Translations under genes and position numbers: made by a program
Assembly (NCBI GenBank): GCA_945952105.1
Contig: CAMFGZ010000005.1
Location: 159,669-223,668 of the forward strand
Length of the DNA stretch: 64,000 nucleotides
From: an uncultured Rhodospirillaceae bacterium
Lineage (GTDB): Bacteria; Pseudomonadota; Alphaproteobacteria; Reyranellales; Reyranellaceae
Direction: 5' to 3'
Shown: piece after piece, positions 1-8,126 of the stretch
Layout: the number at the start of each line of letters is the position of its first letter
Position numbering within the stretch: position 1 is the first letter of the stretch
Notes under the pieces: generated by a model
Seen by the model: the letters and a program-made list of their open reading frames with translations, nothing else
Database searches by the model: none
Told to the model about the DNA's origin: nothing

Positions 1-648
1 TCGCTGCGGCACTATTGCCTTCCCGATCACCACGAGATCTTCGTGGTCGGCAACGTGCACGAGGAGCAGGCGAAGGTCGGCTCCCCCAAGGTCGGCCTCA
101 ACTGGCATACCGACCACTATCACCTGCCCGAGCCCGGCCTGTTCACTTACCTGCACGCCATCCAGGTGCCGGAAGGCCAGGGTGACACGCGCTATGCCAA
201 CGGCATCGCCGCCTACGAGGCCCTGCCCGACGCCAAGCGCGCCGAGATCGACGGGCTGAAGGTGCTGCACAGCCGCGCCCGCCTGTTCCGCAACCTGTTC
301 CCCGAGGCGAGCGAGGAAGAGGCGGAGGCCGAGCGGCTCAAGATCCCCGACGTCGTCCATCCGCTGGTCCGCACCCATCCCGAGATCGGCAAGCGGGGCC
401 TCTATCTCGGCGGCGAATGGGGCTCCTGCATCGACGGCATGGAGGCGGAAAGGGCGCAGGCGCTCTACGACGAGCTGCTGCAGCACATGATCCAGGATCG
501 CTTCTCCTACCAGCACCGCTGGCAGCCCGGCGACGTGCTGATGTCGGACAATCGCTGCAGCCTGCATCGGGCCAGCGAATGGGACGAGGCGACGCAGGTG
601 CGCCGCCTTCACCGCATCATCATGATCGACGACAAGGTCCCCTACTGA
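1..648 (+). CDS. TauD/TfdA family Fe(II)/2-oxoglutarate dioxygenase, C-terminal part (5' end outside window)
   Basis: The frame is open from the first base, so the gene starts upstream and only about 215 C-terminal residues are present. A W-H-T-D block near codons 35-38 supplies the first two iron ligands of the facial triad. The D-N-R-x3-L-H-R block near codons 183-190 supplies the distal histidine, and the R-R-L-H-R stretch near the end is the usual 2-oxoglutarate carboxylate clamp. TauD/TfdA enzymes hydroxylate small substrates such as taurine, alkylsulfonates, phenoxyacetates or carnitine precursors. Nothing here fixes the substrate. The next gene, prs, starts about 145 bases downstream and is unrelated in function. 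Confidence 0.88.
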   Translation, partial: SLRHYCLPDHHEIFVVGNVHEEQAKVGSPKVGLNWHTDHYHLPEPGLFTYLHAIQVPEGQGDTRYANGIAAYEALPDAKRAEIDGLKVLHSRARLFRNLFPEASEEEAEAERLKIPDVVHPLVRTHPEIGKRGLYLGGEWGSCIDGMEAERAQALYDELLQHMIQDRFSYQHRWQPGDVLMSDNRCSLHRASEWDEATQVRRLHRIIMIDDKVPY

Positions 649-793
649 GGCGACGAAAAGCCCCGTATTTCAGGGCGTTTACAGACCACCGACTCATTGG
701 TATGTTCCGCCCCGTCGCGGCCCGGGATGGCCGTTTTGTCGTTTTAGATCAACGACTTAATGATGTCCCGCCCCGGCGCGAGGGACGCGATCC

Positions 794-1726
794 ATGAAGA
801 TTCTTACCGGCAACAGCAATCGACCGCTGGCCGAAGCCATTTCCGCCAAGCTGGCCCTGCCCCTGGTGAAGGCCAACATTCGCCGATTCTCGGACAACGA
901 GATCTTCGTCGAGATCCTGGAAAACGTGCGCGGCGAGGATGTTTTCGTCATCCAGTCGACCAGCTTCCCGGCCAACGACCATCTGATGGAACTGCTGATC
1001 ACCATCGATGCGCTGCGCCGCAGCTCGGCCCGCCGCATCACCGCGGTGATCCCGTATTACGGCTACGCCCGCCAGGACCGCCGCACCGGATCGCGCACCC
1101 CGATCTCGGCCAAGCTGGTCGCCAACCTGATCACCCATGCCGGCGCCCATCGCGTGCTGACGCTCGACCTGCATGCCGGCCAGATCCAGGGCTTCTTCGA
1201 CATTCCGCTCGACAATCTCTATGCCGGCCCGGTCTTCTCGAAGGACATCAAGGAGACTTTCTCCAACCGCAGCCTGACCGTCGTGTCGCCCGACACCGGC
1301 GGCGTGGTCCGCGCCCGCGCCATCGCCAAGCGCATCGACGCCGACCTGGCCATCATCGACAAGCGCCGCGAGGCCGCCGGCGTCAGCGAAGTGATGAACG
1401 TGATCGGCGACGTGAAGAACCGCGACTGCATCCTGATCGACGACATCGTCGATTCGGGCGGAACGCTCTGCAATGCGGCGGTCGCGCTGATGGACCAGGG
1501 CGCCAAGTCGGTTTCGGCCTACATCACGCACGGCGTGCTGTCTGGCGGCGCGGTCGCCCGCGTCGCGGCCTCGCCGCTGGAGAAGATGGTCATCACCGAT
1601 TCGATCATGCCGACCGAGGCGGTGCGCGTCTCGCCGAACATCCGGCCGCTCAGCATCGCGACGCTGATGGCCGAGGCGATGAAGCGCATCACCGACGAGG
1701 CTTCCGTTTCGAGCCTGTTCGACTGA
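794..1726 (+). CDS. prs: ribose-phosphate pyrophosphokinase
   Basis: It makes phosphoribosyl pyrophosphate from ribose 5-phosphate and ATP in the cytoplasm, feeding purine, pyrimidine, histidine, tryptophan and NAD synthesis. The 310-residue product has the family's normal length. The PRPP-binding loop D-D-I-V-D-S-G-G-T lies at residues 216-224, the D-L-H-A-G-Q segment with the catalytic-site histidine is near 125-130, and the [10 protein letters not shown] flexible-loop region is at 88-97. The frame begins at an ATG that keeps the typical M-K-I-L-T-G-N start. The rightward neighbours rplY, pth and ychF form a housekeeping block common in alphaproteobacteria. Confidence 0.97.
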   Translation: MKILTGNSNRPLAEAISAKLALPLVKANIRRFSDNEIFVEILENVRGEDVFVIQSTSFPANDHLMELLITIDALRRSSARRITAVIPYYGYARQDRRTGSRTPISAKLVANLITHAGAHRVLTLDLHAGQIQGFFDIPLDNLYAGPVFSKDIKETFSNRSLTVVSPDTGGVVRARAIAKRIDADLAIIDKRREAAGVSEVMNVIGDVKNRDCILIDDIVDSGGTLCNAAVALMDQGAKSVSAYITHGVLSGGAVARVAASPLEKMVITDSIMPTEAVRVSPNIRPLSIATLMAEAMKRITDEASVSSLFD

Positions 1727-1815
1727 AGAATCCCAACCACGAATTTCAAGAGATCCGGCGATGGGCACCCCTGGAGGCCACGCCGAGATGACAGAGCAAC
1801 CCAAGGAGATGTGAG

Positions 1816-2505
1816 ATGGCAGAGACGACCAAAGTCGTCGCGAAGATGCGGGATCGGGCCGGTAAAGGGGGCGCCCGTTCCAGCCGTCGCGATGGACTGA
1901 TTCCCGCCGTGATCTACGGCGACAAGCAGCCCCCGGTGATGATCGCCGTCGAACCGAAGACGATCGAGCGCGAGCTTCACAAGGAAGGCTACTTCAATCA
2001 CCTGATGAAGATCGCCGTCGATGGCACGGACTACGACGTCCTGCCGCGCGACGTGCAGGTCGATCCGGTGACGGACCGTCCCCTCCATCTCGACTTCCTG
2101 CGCATCGGGCCTGAGTCGATCATCACCGTGCAGGTGCCCGTGCACTTCCGCAACGAGCTGGCCTCGCCCGGCATCAAGCGTGGCGGCGTGCTGAACGTGG
2201 TGCTGCACGAGATCACCGTGCGCACCAAAGCCAGCGCCATCCCGGAGTATTTCGAGGTCGACCTGACCGGCCTCGAGATCGGCCACTCGATCCACATGTC
2301 GACGCTCAACATCCCCGAGAGCGCGCGCGTGGTGAGCCGTGACAAGAACGCCACCGTGGCGTCGATCGCCGCCCCGACCGTGGCGCGCGAAGCGGCCGCG
2401 ACGGATGCTCCGGCCGACGGCGCTGCGCCGGCGGCGGGCGCCGCCCCGGCGGCGGGTGCGGCCCCGGCTGCGGGTGCGAAGGCCCCCGCTCCGGCGAAGA
2501 AGTAA
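1816..2505 (+). CDS. rplY: 50S ribosomal protein L25 / general stress protein Ctc
   Basis: This 229-residue long-form bL25 has an N-terminal 5S-rRNA-binding domain (about residues 1-95) followed by the TL5/CTC C-terminal domain to about 190. The last 35 residues are a low-complexity tail of repeated A-A-P-A-A-G units ending in lysines. The start ATG has a strong AAGGAG 7 bases upstream. The tail is typical of alphaproteobacterial L25 proteins, although its repeat number varies and could be prone to slippage. Gene order prs-rplY-pth-ychF supports the call, and pth starts 27 bases downstream. Confidence 0.96.
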   Translation: MAETTKVVAKMRDRAGKGGARSSRRDGLIPAVIYGDKQPPVMIAVEPKTIERELHKEGYFNHLMKIAVDGTDYDVLPRDVQVDPVTDRPLHLDFLRIGPESIITVQVPVHFRNELASPGIKRGGVLNVVLHEITVRTKASAIPEYFEVDLTGLEIGHSIHMSTLNIPESARVVSRDKNATVASIAAPTVAREAAATDAPADGAAPAAGAAPAAGAAPAAGAKAPAPAKK

Positions 2506-2532
2506 CGGGCGGGCGAAGGCTCGGCTCCGTCG

Positions 2533-3186
2533 ATGCTTCTGCTGGTCGGGCTCGGCAATCCCGGGCCGCGCTATGCGGGGCACCGGCACAATGTGGGATT
2601 CATGGCGGTGGACGAGATCGTCCGCCGCCGTGTCTTCTCTCCCTGGCGTTCACGTTTCAACGGCGAGGTGGCCGAGGGCCATCTGGGCGGCGAACGCGTC
2701 ATCGCCCTGAAACCCATGACGTTCATGAACGAGTCGAGCAAGGCCGTGGGCGAAGCCGTGCGCTTCCTCAAGGTTCCGCTCGACCGCGTGGTCGTCTTCC
2801 ACGACGAACTCGACATCGCTCCCGGCCGGGTGCGCATGAAGAAGGGCGGCGGCGCCGGCGGGCATAACGGCCTGCGCGACATCGACGCCCATGTCGGCAA
2901 GGACTATCGCCGCGTGCGCATCGGCATCGGCCACCCCGGCCACAAGGACCTGGTGCTGCACTGGGTGTTGCGCGACTTCGAGCGCGACGAGCGCGATCCG
3001 AAGGACGGCTGGGTCCCGAAGGTGCTGAATGCGCTGGCCGAGGAATCAGCGCTGCTGGTCGAAGGCGGCGCCAAGGCCGACGAGAAATACATGAGCAAGG
3101 TGGCGCATCTCGCGCCGCCTCCCGATCTTCCGGCCCGCCTCGACATCAGGGGCGCCCAGAACGGCAAAGAGCACAGCAAAGAGTAG
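2533..3186 (+). CDS. pth: peptidyl-tRNA hydrolase
   Basis: It releases peptides from prematurely dissociated peptidyl-tRNA so that the tRNA can be recycled. The 217-residue protein keeps the active-site set of bacterial Pth: N9 in G-L-G-N-P-G, catalytic H19 in H-R-H-N-V-G, N66 in F-M-N-E-S, D91 in F-H-D-E-L-D and H111-N112 in G-G-H-N-G-L-R. The C-terminal extension past residue 185 is poorly conserved in the family. It sits 27 bases after rplY, and ychF begins 3 bases after its stop, so the three are probably cotranscribed. Confidence 0.97.
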   Translation: MLLLVGLGNPGPRYAGHRHNVGFMAVDEIVRRRVFSPWRSRFNGEVAEGHLGGERVIALKPMTFMNESSKAVGEAVRFLKVPLDRVVVFHDELDIAPGRVRMKKGGGAGGHNGLRDIDAHVGKDYRRVRIGIGHPGHKDLVLHWVLRDFERDERDPKDGWVPKVLNALAEESALLVEGGAKADEKYMSKVAHLAPPPDLPARLDIRGAQNGKEHSKE

Positions 3187-3189
3187 AAC

Positions 3190-4287
3190 ATGGGTTTCAA
3201 TTGCGGAATCGTCGGCCTGCCCAACGTCGGCAAGTCGACCCTGTTCAACGCGCTGACTGCCACCCAGGCGGCGCAGGCGGCCAACTACCCGTTCTGCACC
3301 ATCGAGCCGAACGTCGGCCGCGTCGCGGTGCCGGATCCGCGCCTCGACAGGCTCGCGGCCATCGCGACCTCGGCCAAGATCATCAACACGCAGCTCGAAT
3401 TCGTCGACATCGCCGGCCTGGTGAAGGGCGCGTCGCGCGGCGAGGGACTGGGCAACCAGTTCCTCGGCAACATCCGCGAGGTCGACGCGATCGCCCATGT
3501 GCTGCGCTGCTTCGAGGACGGCGACGTCACGCACGTCTCGGGCAACGTCGATCCGGTGCGCGACGCCGAGATCGTCGAGACCGAGCTGATGCTGGCGGAC
3601 CTCGACAGCCTCGAGAAGCGCCTGCCCAACCTCGAGAAGAAAGCCAAGGGCGGCGACAAGGACTCCGCCGCCGAGGTGCCGGTCGTGAAGAAGGCGCTCG
3701 ACGCGCTGCGCGACGGCAAGCCGGCCCGAGAGGCCAGGCTCACCGACGACGAGCGCGCGATCTTTTCCCGCCTGCAGCTCATCACCGCCAAGCCGATGAT
3801 GTACGTGCTGAACGTCGAGGAAAGTTCGGCGGCCACGGGCAACGAGCACAGCGCCAGGGCCGAGGCCTTCGCCAGGTCGCGCGGAATGCCGTCGGTCGTC
3901 ATTTCGGCCGCGATCGAGGCCGAGGTGGCCCAGCTCCCGGCGGAGGAGCAAGGCGACTATCTCTCGTCGCTCGGCCTCGAGGAGACCGGCCTCGCCCGTG
4001 TCGTGCGCGCGGGTTACGCGCTGCTCGATCTCGTGACCTTCTTCACGGTCGGCCCGAAGGAAGCCCGCGCCTGGACGGTGCGCCGCGAAGCCAAGGCGCC
4101 CGAAGCCGCCGGTGTGATCCATACGGATTTCGAGAAGGGCTTCATCCGCGCCGAGACCATCGCCTACGACGACTATGTCTCCCTGAACGGCGAAGCGGGC
4201 GCCCGCGATGCCGGCAAGCTGCGGCTGGAAGGCAAGGAATACGCCGTCAAGGACGGCGACGTGTTTCACTTCAGGTTCAATGTCTGA
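3190..4287 (+). CDS. ychF: redox-regulated ribosome-binding P-loop ATPase YchF (OLA1 family)
   Basis: YchF is an Obg-related P-loop protein that prefers ATP over GTP and binds ribosomes; it is linked to the oxidative stress response. The 365-residue product has the usual length. The G1 loop G-L-P-N-V-G-K-S-T is at residues 8-16, and a D-I-A-G-L-V-K-G-A block represents G3. The G4 position reads N-V-E-E rather than N-K-x-D, which is the hallmark of the ATP-specific YchF branch. A TGS domain fills about residues 280-363 and the protein ends in F-N-V as usual. The last codons and the stop lie inside a perfect 40-bp palindrome, listed separately. Confidence 0.97.
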   Translation: MGFNCGIVGLPNVGKSTLFNALTATQAAQAANYPFCTIEPNVGRVAVPDPRLDRLAAIATSAKIINTQLEFVDIAGLVKGASRGEGLGNQFLGNIREVDAIAHVLRCFEDGDVTHVSGNVDPVRDAEIVETELMLADLDSLEKRLPNLEKKAKGGDKDSAAEVPVVKKALDALRDGKPAREARLTDDERAIFSRLQLITAKPMMYVLNVEESSAATGNEHSARAEAFARSRGMPSVVISAAIEAEVAQLPAEEQGDYLSSLGLEETGLARVVRAGYALLDLVTFFTVGPKEARAWTVRREAKAPEAAGVIHTDFEKGFIRAETIAYDDYVSLNGEAGARDAGKLRLEGKEYAVKDGDVFHFRFNV

Positions 4288-4313
4288 GGCGCAAGCGCCT
4301 CAGACATTGAACC
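4274..4313. repeat. perfect 40-bp palindrome spanning the ychF stop codon
   Basis: The two 19-base arms (4274-4292 and 4295-4313) are exact reverse complements around an AA loop. The left arm is the coding 3' end of ychF including TGA; the right arm is its inverted copy. It would fold into a very stable RNA hairpin. No T run follows, so it is not a standard intrinsic terminator, though it could stop exonucleases or act with Rho. Confidence 0.85.
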
Positions 4314-4395
4314 GGCGAGCGGCAGCGCTTGTAACCAAGCGCGAGAGCTCGCACGGCGCAGAATAGATAAGAACGGAAACTCGAAGCTTCTCAAC

Positions 4396-4470
4396 GGAGC
4401 GCGCCACTCCAGTGGCGCTCATATCCCGTTGCTTTAACGACGCATGAGCGCCACTGGAGTGGCGCGCTCC
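4396..4470. repeat. 27-bp perfect inverted-repeat element, copy A
   Basis: Arms 4396-4422 and 4444-4470 are exact reverse complements separated by 21 bases. Each arm contains its own 18-bp palindrome, GCGCCACT-CC-AGTGGCGC or its complement, so the unit is a pair of hairpins in inverted order, like REP/BIME units. A second copy lies at 50831-50892. It is placed between the convergent ychF and phoX genes. Confidence 0.8.
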
Positions 4471-4478
4471 AATGAGCA

Positions 4479-6413
4479 TTACGAACCGATCGTCCCGCCA
4501 CCCTTCTTCGTGATCGCGATCACGGAGGGCCGCGGCGGCATGCCGTCCTTGAAATCGGGCCAGCGCGTCGACGGCTTCTCGAAGGTCGAGTTGCGATCCT
4601 CGCCGGGATGCTGGATCGACAGGAACAGCGTGTTGTCGTCGGGCGAGAAGATCGGCCCGCACACTTCGGCTCCCGTGGGCGCCTGATAGAAGCAGCGCGT
4701 CAGCGCGCGGCCGAAGCCCGTCGTGTCGGCGCCATAGACACCATCGGCAACGCCGGCCGCCGAGGGGGCGCCGTCGGTCACGATCCAGATGCGGCCCTTG
4801 CTGTCGAAGGCGATGTTGTCGGGGCAGCTCAGCCAGCCATTGTCCGAGGTCGCGCGGTGATAGCGCGCGCCGGCATCCTGGCCGGGCTTGCCGGCCAGCA
4901 GGAAGATCGACCAGGTGCCTTCCGAGGCTGCATGGTCGCCGTCCTTGGGCGTGATCTCGAGGATGTGGCCGTGATCGTTGGAAGCGCGCGGATTGGCCTT
5001 GTCGACCTGATCGGCCTTCCGCCGCCCGTTGTTGGTCAGCACGACGTAGACGCGGCCGTTGACGGGGTTGGTCTCGATGTCCTCCGGCCGGTCCATCGGC
5101 GTCGGCTTCAGCAGGTCGGCGGCCATGCGCGTCTTCACCAGCACGTCGCCCTGCGTCGCAAAGCCGTTGGCGGCGGTCAGCGGTCCCTGGCCCTGCACCA
5201 GCGGCAGCCACTCGACCTTGCCGTCGGCGTTGAAGCGCGCGACCGAGAGCATGCCTTCGTCCAGCAGATTCTTGTTGGCCGCGCGATCGTTGGGGTTCCA
5301 GGGCTTCGACGTAACGAAGCGATAGACATATTCGAAGCGTTCGTCGTCGCCGCTGTAGAGCACCACGCGGCCGTCCTTGGCCAGCGCGTAGGTGCAACCT
5401 TCGTGCTTGAAGCGGCCGAGCGCGGTGCGCTTGATCGGCGGCGAGTTGGGCTCGTAGGGATCGGTCTCAACCACCCAGCCGAAGCGGTTGGGCTCGTTCG
5501 GCTCCTTGTCGAAGTTGAAGCGATCGACATGCTGGCCCCAGGCATTGGTCGCCTTGGCCACGCCGTAGCGCTTGCCGAGTTCGGTGTCGGCCGCACGCGC
5601 GGCATCGCCGTCGAAGTAGAAGTGGAAGTTCTCCTCGCATGTCAGCCACGTGCCCCAGGGCGTGCTGCCGCCGGCGCAATTGCCGAAGGTGCCCAGCACC
5701 TTTGTGCCCGTCGGATCGGCCAACGTCTTGAGCTTGTCGTGGCCGGCGGCGGGGCCTGAGAATTCCATCGGTGTCGTCGCGGTGAGGCGGCGCGCGAACT
5801 TGCTGTCGGGCACGACCTTCCAGCCGGCACCGTCCTTCATGATCTCGATCACCGCGCCGCCGACCGACGCCATCTCGACCGCGACTTGTTCCTTGGTTGC
5901 CTTGAGCGCCGCATCGCGGCCGCTGCCCAGCCCGGCGAACATCAGGTTGGGGTTGGTGTATTCGTGGTTGGCGACCATCAGGAACCGGTCGCCGCTGCGG
6001 CTGCCGGCCGGGATCGGATAGAGGCCGAGATAGTCGTTGTTGTAGCCGAAGCGCTTCTCCTGCTCGGCGGCGGTCAGCGCCTTCGGATCGAAGTCGGCGC
6101 CGCCGCCGATGATCGGGTCGCCCCAGCGGATCAATACCTGCATGTCGTAGCCTTCGGCGACGTGCTGGTTGGCGTCGAGCGTATGCGCCAGCTCCTTGAA
6201 GGTGAGCGTCGACGGGCCGGCCGTCTGTGCCTCAGCGCCGGTGCTGGCGAACGGGCTGCCGAGTGACGCCGCGATGCCGACGCCCGCCAGGCCCCGCAGC
6301 GCATCGCGCCGGCTGAGGCGGCGCTCGATCAGCTCGCCGATCGACGGCTCGGTGCTGGCGTTTACGCCGATATCGTCGGGATCCGTGTAATCGTCATTCT
6401 GAGCGGCGGCCAT
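4479..6413 (-). CDS. phoX: PhoX-family alkaline phosphatase (DUF839), Tat-exported
   Basis: PhoX enzymes are calcium/iron-dependent monomeric phosphatases exported by the Tat system to release phosphate from organic esters. The start is set at 6413, where AGGAG precedes ATG by 5 bases; the open frame continues upstream without such a signal. This gives 644 residues, normal for the family. A twin-arginine signal S-R-R-D-A-L-R-G-L is at residues 34-42 and ends near A-E-A-Q (about 60-63). T-C-E-E-N-F, near residue 257, carries the cysteine and acidic residues of the metal centre. It is divergent from a phytase-like gene, which fits a phosphate-scavenging pair, but I saw no convincing Pho box between them. 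Confidence 0.9.
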   Translation of the reverse strand: MAAAQNDDYTDPDDIGVNASTEPSIGELIERRLSRRDALRGLAGVGIAASLGSPFASTGAEAQTAGPSTLTFKELAHTLDANQHVAEGYDMQVLIRWGDPIIGGGADFDPKALTAAEQEKRFGYNNDYLGLYPIPAGSRSGDRFLMVANHEYTNPNLMFAGLGSGRDAALKATKEQVAVEMASVGGAVIEIMKDGAGWKVVPDSKFARRLTATTPMEFSGPAAGHDKLKTLADPTGTKVLGTFGNCAGGSTPWGTWLTCEENFHFYFDGDAARAADTELGKRYGVAKATNAWGQHVDRFNFDKEPNEPNRFGWVVETDPYEPNSPPIKRTALGRFKHEGCTYALAKDGRVVLYSGDDERFEYVYRFVTSKPWNPNDRAANKNLLDEGMLSVARFNADGKVEWLPLVQGQGPLTAANGFATQGDVLVKTRMAADLLKPTPMDRPEDIETNPVNGRVYVVLTNNGRRKADQVDKANPRASNDHGHILEITPKDGDHAASEGTWSIFLLAGKPGQDAGARYHRATSDNGWLSCPDNIAFDSKGRIWIVTDGAPSAAGVADGVYGADTTGFGRALTRCFYQAPTGAEVCGPIFSPDDNTLFLSIQHPGEDRNSTFEKPSTRWPDFKDGMPPRPSVIAITKKGGGTIGS

Positions 6414-6568
6414 GCGATCTCCTGGAAACGCCTCGTCTGGGTAGCGGGCAATAATGGCGTTTCCGTTACGATCTTGCGCGTAGCCCCTCGCCGTCCACAA
6501 GGGACCGTCAGCAAACCGTAGCGCGATGGCTGTAGCAGGCGGATGTCACACCTCATGAAGAGACAGAC

Positions 6569-7939
6569 ATGAAAACACATCTTCTGCTTGCGACCTCCGC
6601 CACCGCCCTGCTGCTGGCCGCCTTCCCCGCCTCGGCGCAAACCAAGTTCCCTGCCACGCTGGAGGGTCACGCGATCCTGCCGGCCATGACCCTCGTGCCC
6701 GCCCCCGCCGATGCGCCGCCGGAGCTGCAGATTTCCGGCCGCTACGCCGGTCCGTCCGGCCAGCGGATCGACACGCCCGAGAGCGTGCAGGCCTTCTCCG
6801 CCCTCTCCGACAAGGCGGCGCCCCGTCCCACCGGCCTCATGCTGCCGCTGAAGGGCCAGCCCGTGCAGGGCCTGTCCGGCATCAGGAACCTGAAGGACGG
6901 CACCTTCCTCACGATCACAGACAACGGCTTCGGCTCCAAGGCCAACTCGCCGGACGCGATGCTGATGTTCCACGTGCTGAAGCCCGACTGGAAGAGCGGC
7001 GCCGTCGAGCGCGTCTCGACGACCTTCCTGCACGATCCCGATCGCAAGATCCCGTTCCGCATCGTCAACGAGAACACGCCGAAGCGTTACCTGACCGGCG
7101 CCGACTTCGATCTCGAATCGGTGCAGCCGGTCGGCGATGCGCTGTACTTCGGCGAGGAGTTCGGCCCCTACCTGATCAAGACCGACAAGAGCGGCAAGGT
7201 GCTGCAGATCTTCGAGACCAAGGTCGACGGCAAGGTCGTGCGCTCGCCCGACCATCCCGCGATGACCCTGCCGGGCGCACCCGGTCCGGTGAAGTTCGAG
7301 GTCCGGCGCAGCAAGGGCTTCGAGGGCATGGCCCAGTCGCCCGACGGGAAGTTCCTCTATCCGCTGCTCGAAGGTCCGCTGGTGACCGAATCGGGCGAGA
7401 TGGAAGCCAAGGACGGCAAGCGCTTCCTGCGCATCCTCGAGTTCGACGTGGCCAAGGGCGAGTACACGGGCAAGAGCTTCAAGTACACGCTCGAAGCCCC
7501 GGCCAACGCCATCGGTGACTTCAACATGATCGACGCCAGCACCGGCCTGATCATCGAGCGCGACGACACCGAGGGCGACGCGGCCCAGGCCTGCAAGGAC
7601 GGCGCCGTGAAGGCCGACTGCTTCAACGTGCCGGCCAAGTTCAAGCGCATCTACAAGATCGACATGAGCCAGGCCGATGCCGACGGCTTCGTGAAGAAGG
7701 TCGGCTACATCGACCTGATGGACATCCAGGACCCGAACAAGGTCGCGCGCGCGGGCGTCAGGGACGGCAAGCTCACCTTCCCGTTCTTCACCATCGAGAA
7801 CGTCGACCTCGTCGATGCCGACCACATCATCGTCGGCAACGACAACAACCTGCCCTTCTCGTCGGGCCGCGCGCTGGGCAAGTCGGACGACAACGAGCTG
7901 ATCCTGCTCAAGGTCACCGACCTGCTGAAGGCGAAGTAA
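6569..7939 (+). CDS. secreted phytase-like esterase (esterase-like activity of phytase family)
   Basis: The 456-residue protein starts with a clear Sec signal peptide, with a hydrophobic stretch at residues 5-20 ending A-S-A-Q near 23. The body has the features of the phytase-like beta-propeller family, for example G-I-R-N-L-K-D-G-T-F-L-T-I-T-D-N-G near 107-122 and a C-terminal N-D-N-N-L-P-F-S-S-G-R block. Members are annotated as phytase-like or phosphoesterase-like, but few have been assayed. Its head-to-head position with phoX (155 bases apart) suggests extracellular phosphate scavenging. The substrate is inferred only. Confidence 0.82.
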   Translation: MKTHLLLATSATALLLAAFPASAQTKFPATLEGHAILPAMTLVPAPADAPPELQISGRYAGPSGQRIDTPESVQAFSALSDKAAPRPTGLMLPLKGQPVQGLSGIRNLKDGTFLTITDNGFGSKANSPDAMLMFHVLKPDWKSGAVERVSTTFLHDPDRKIPFRIVNENTPKRYLTGADFDLESVQPVGDALYFGEEFGPYLIKTDKSGKVLQIFETKVDGKVVRSPDHPAMTLPGAPGPVKFEVRRSKGFEGMAQSPDGKFLYPLLEGPLVTESGEMEAKDGKRFLRILEFDVAKGEYTGKSFKYTLEAPANAIGDFNMIDASTGLIIERDDTEGDAAQACKDGAVKADCFNVPAKFKRIYKIDMSQADADGFVKKVGYIDLMDIQDPNKVARAGVRDGKLTFPFFTIENVDLVDADHIIVGNDNNLPFSSGRALGKSDDNELILLKVTDLLKAK

Positions 7940-8050
7940 TCCGGAGTCTTTCCGGTGGGGACCGACTCAGTCGATCCCCAAACGCCGACCACACCCAGAG
8001 GAGCGAACGCAGTGAGCGTCTTTAAGGGTGGCACGAGCACCGCGTTCGTT

Positions 8051-8096
8051 GCCCATCCTTCGAGACGCCGCGCTTCGCGCGGCTCCTCAGGACGAG
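8051..8096. repeat. REP-like imperfect palindrome (CATCCTTCGAGAC / CTCCTCAGGACGAGG type)
   Basis: A core hairpin GCCGCGC-TTC-GCGCGGC (8067-8083) is flanked by CATCCTTCGAGAC on the left and CTCCTCAGGACGAGG on the right. Related elements occur at 46286-46399. It lies in the spacer between the convergent phytase-like and tctA genes, where it may also act as a bidirectional stop. Confidence 0.6.
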
Positions 8097-8126
8097 GCAA
8101 ATTGCCCGAAGCGAGACTGGAAGTAG

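Noticed and set aside
2400..2500. Tandem repeats in the rplY 3' end as a CRISPR-like or regulatory repeat
   Set aside because: The repeat is in frame and codes for the A-A-P-A-A-G tail of L25; it is protein low complexity.
6414..6568. Possible Pho box between phoX and the phytase-like gene
   Set aside because: Only a weak CTGTAGC/ATGTCAC pair was found; spacing and match are below what I would accept as a PhoB site.
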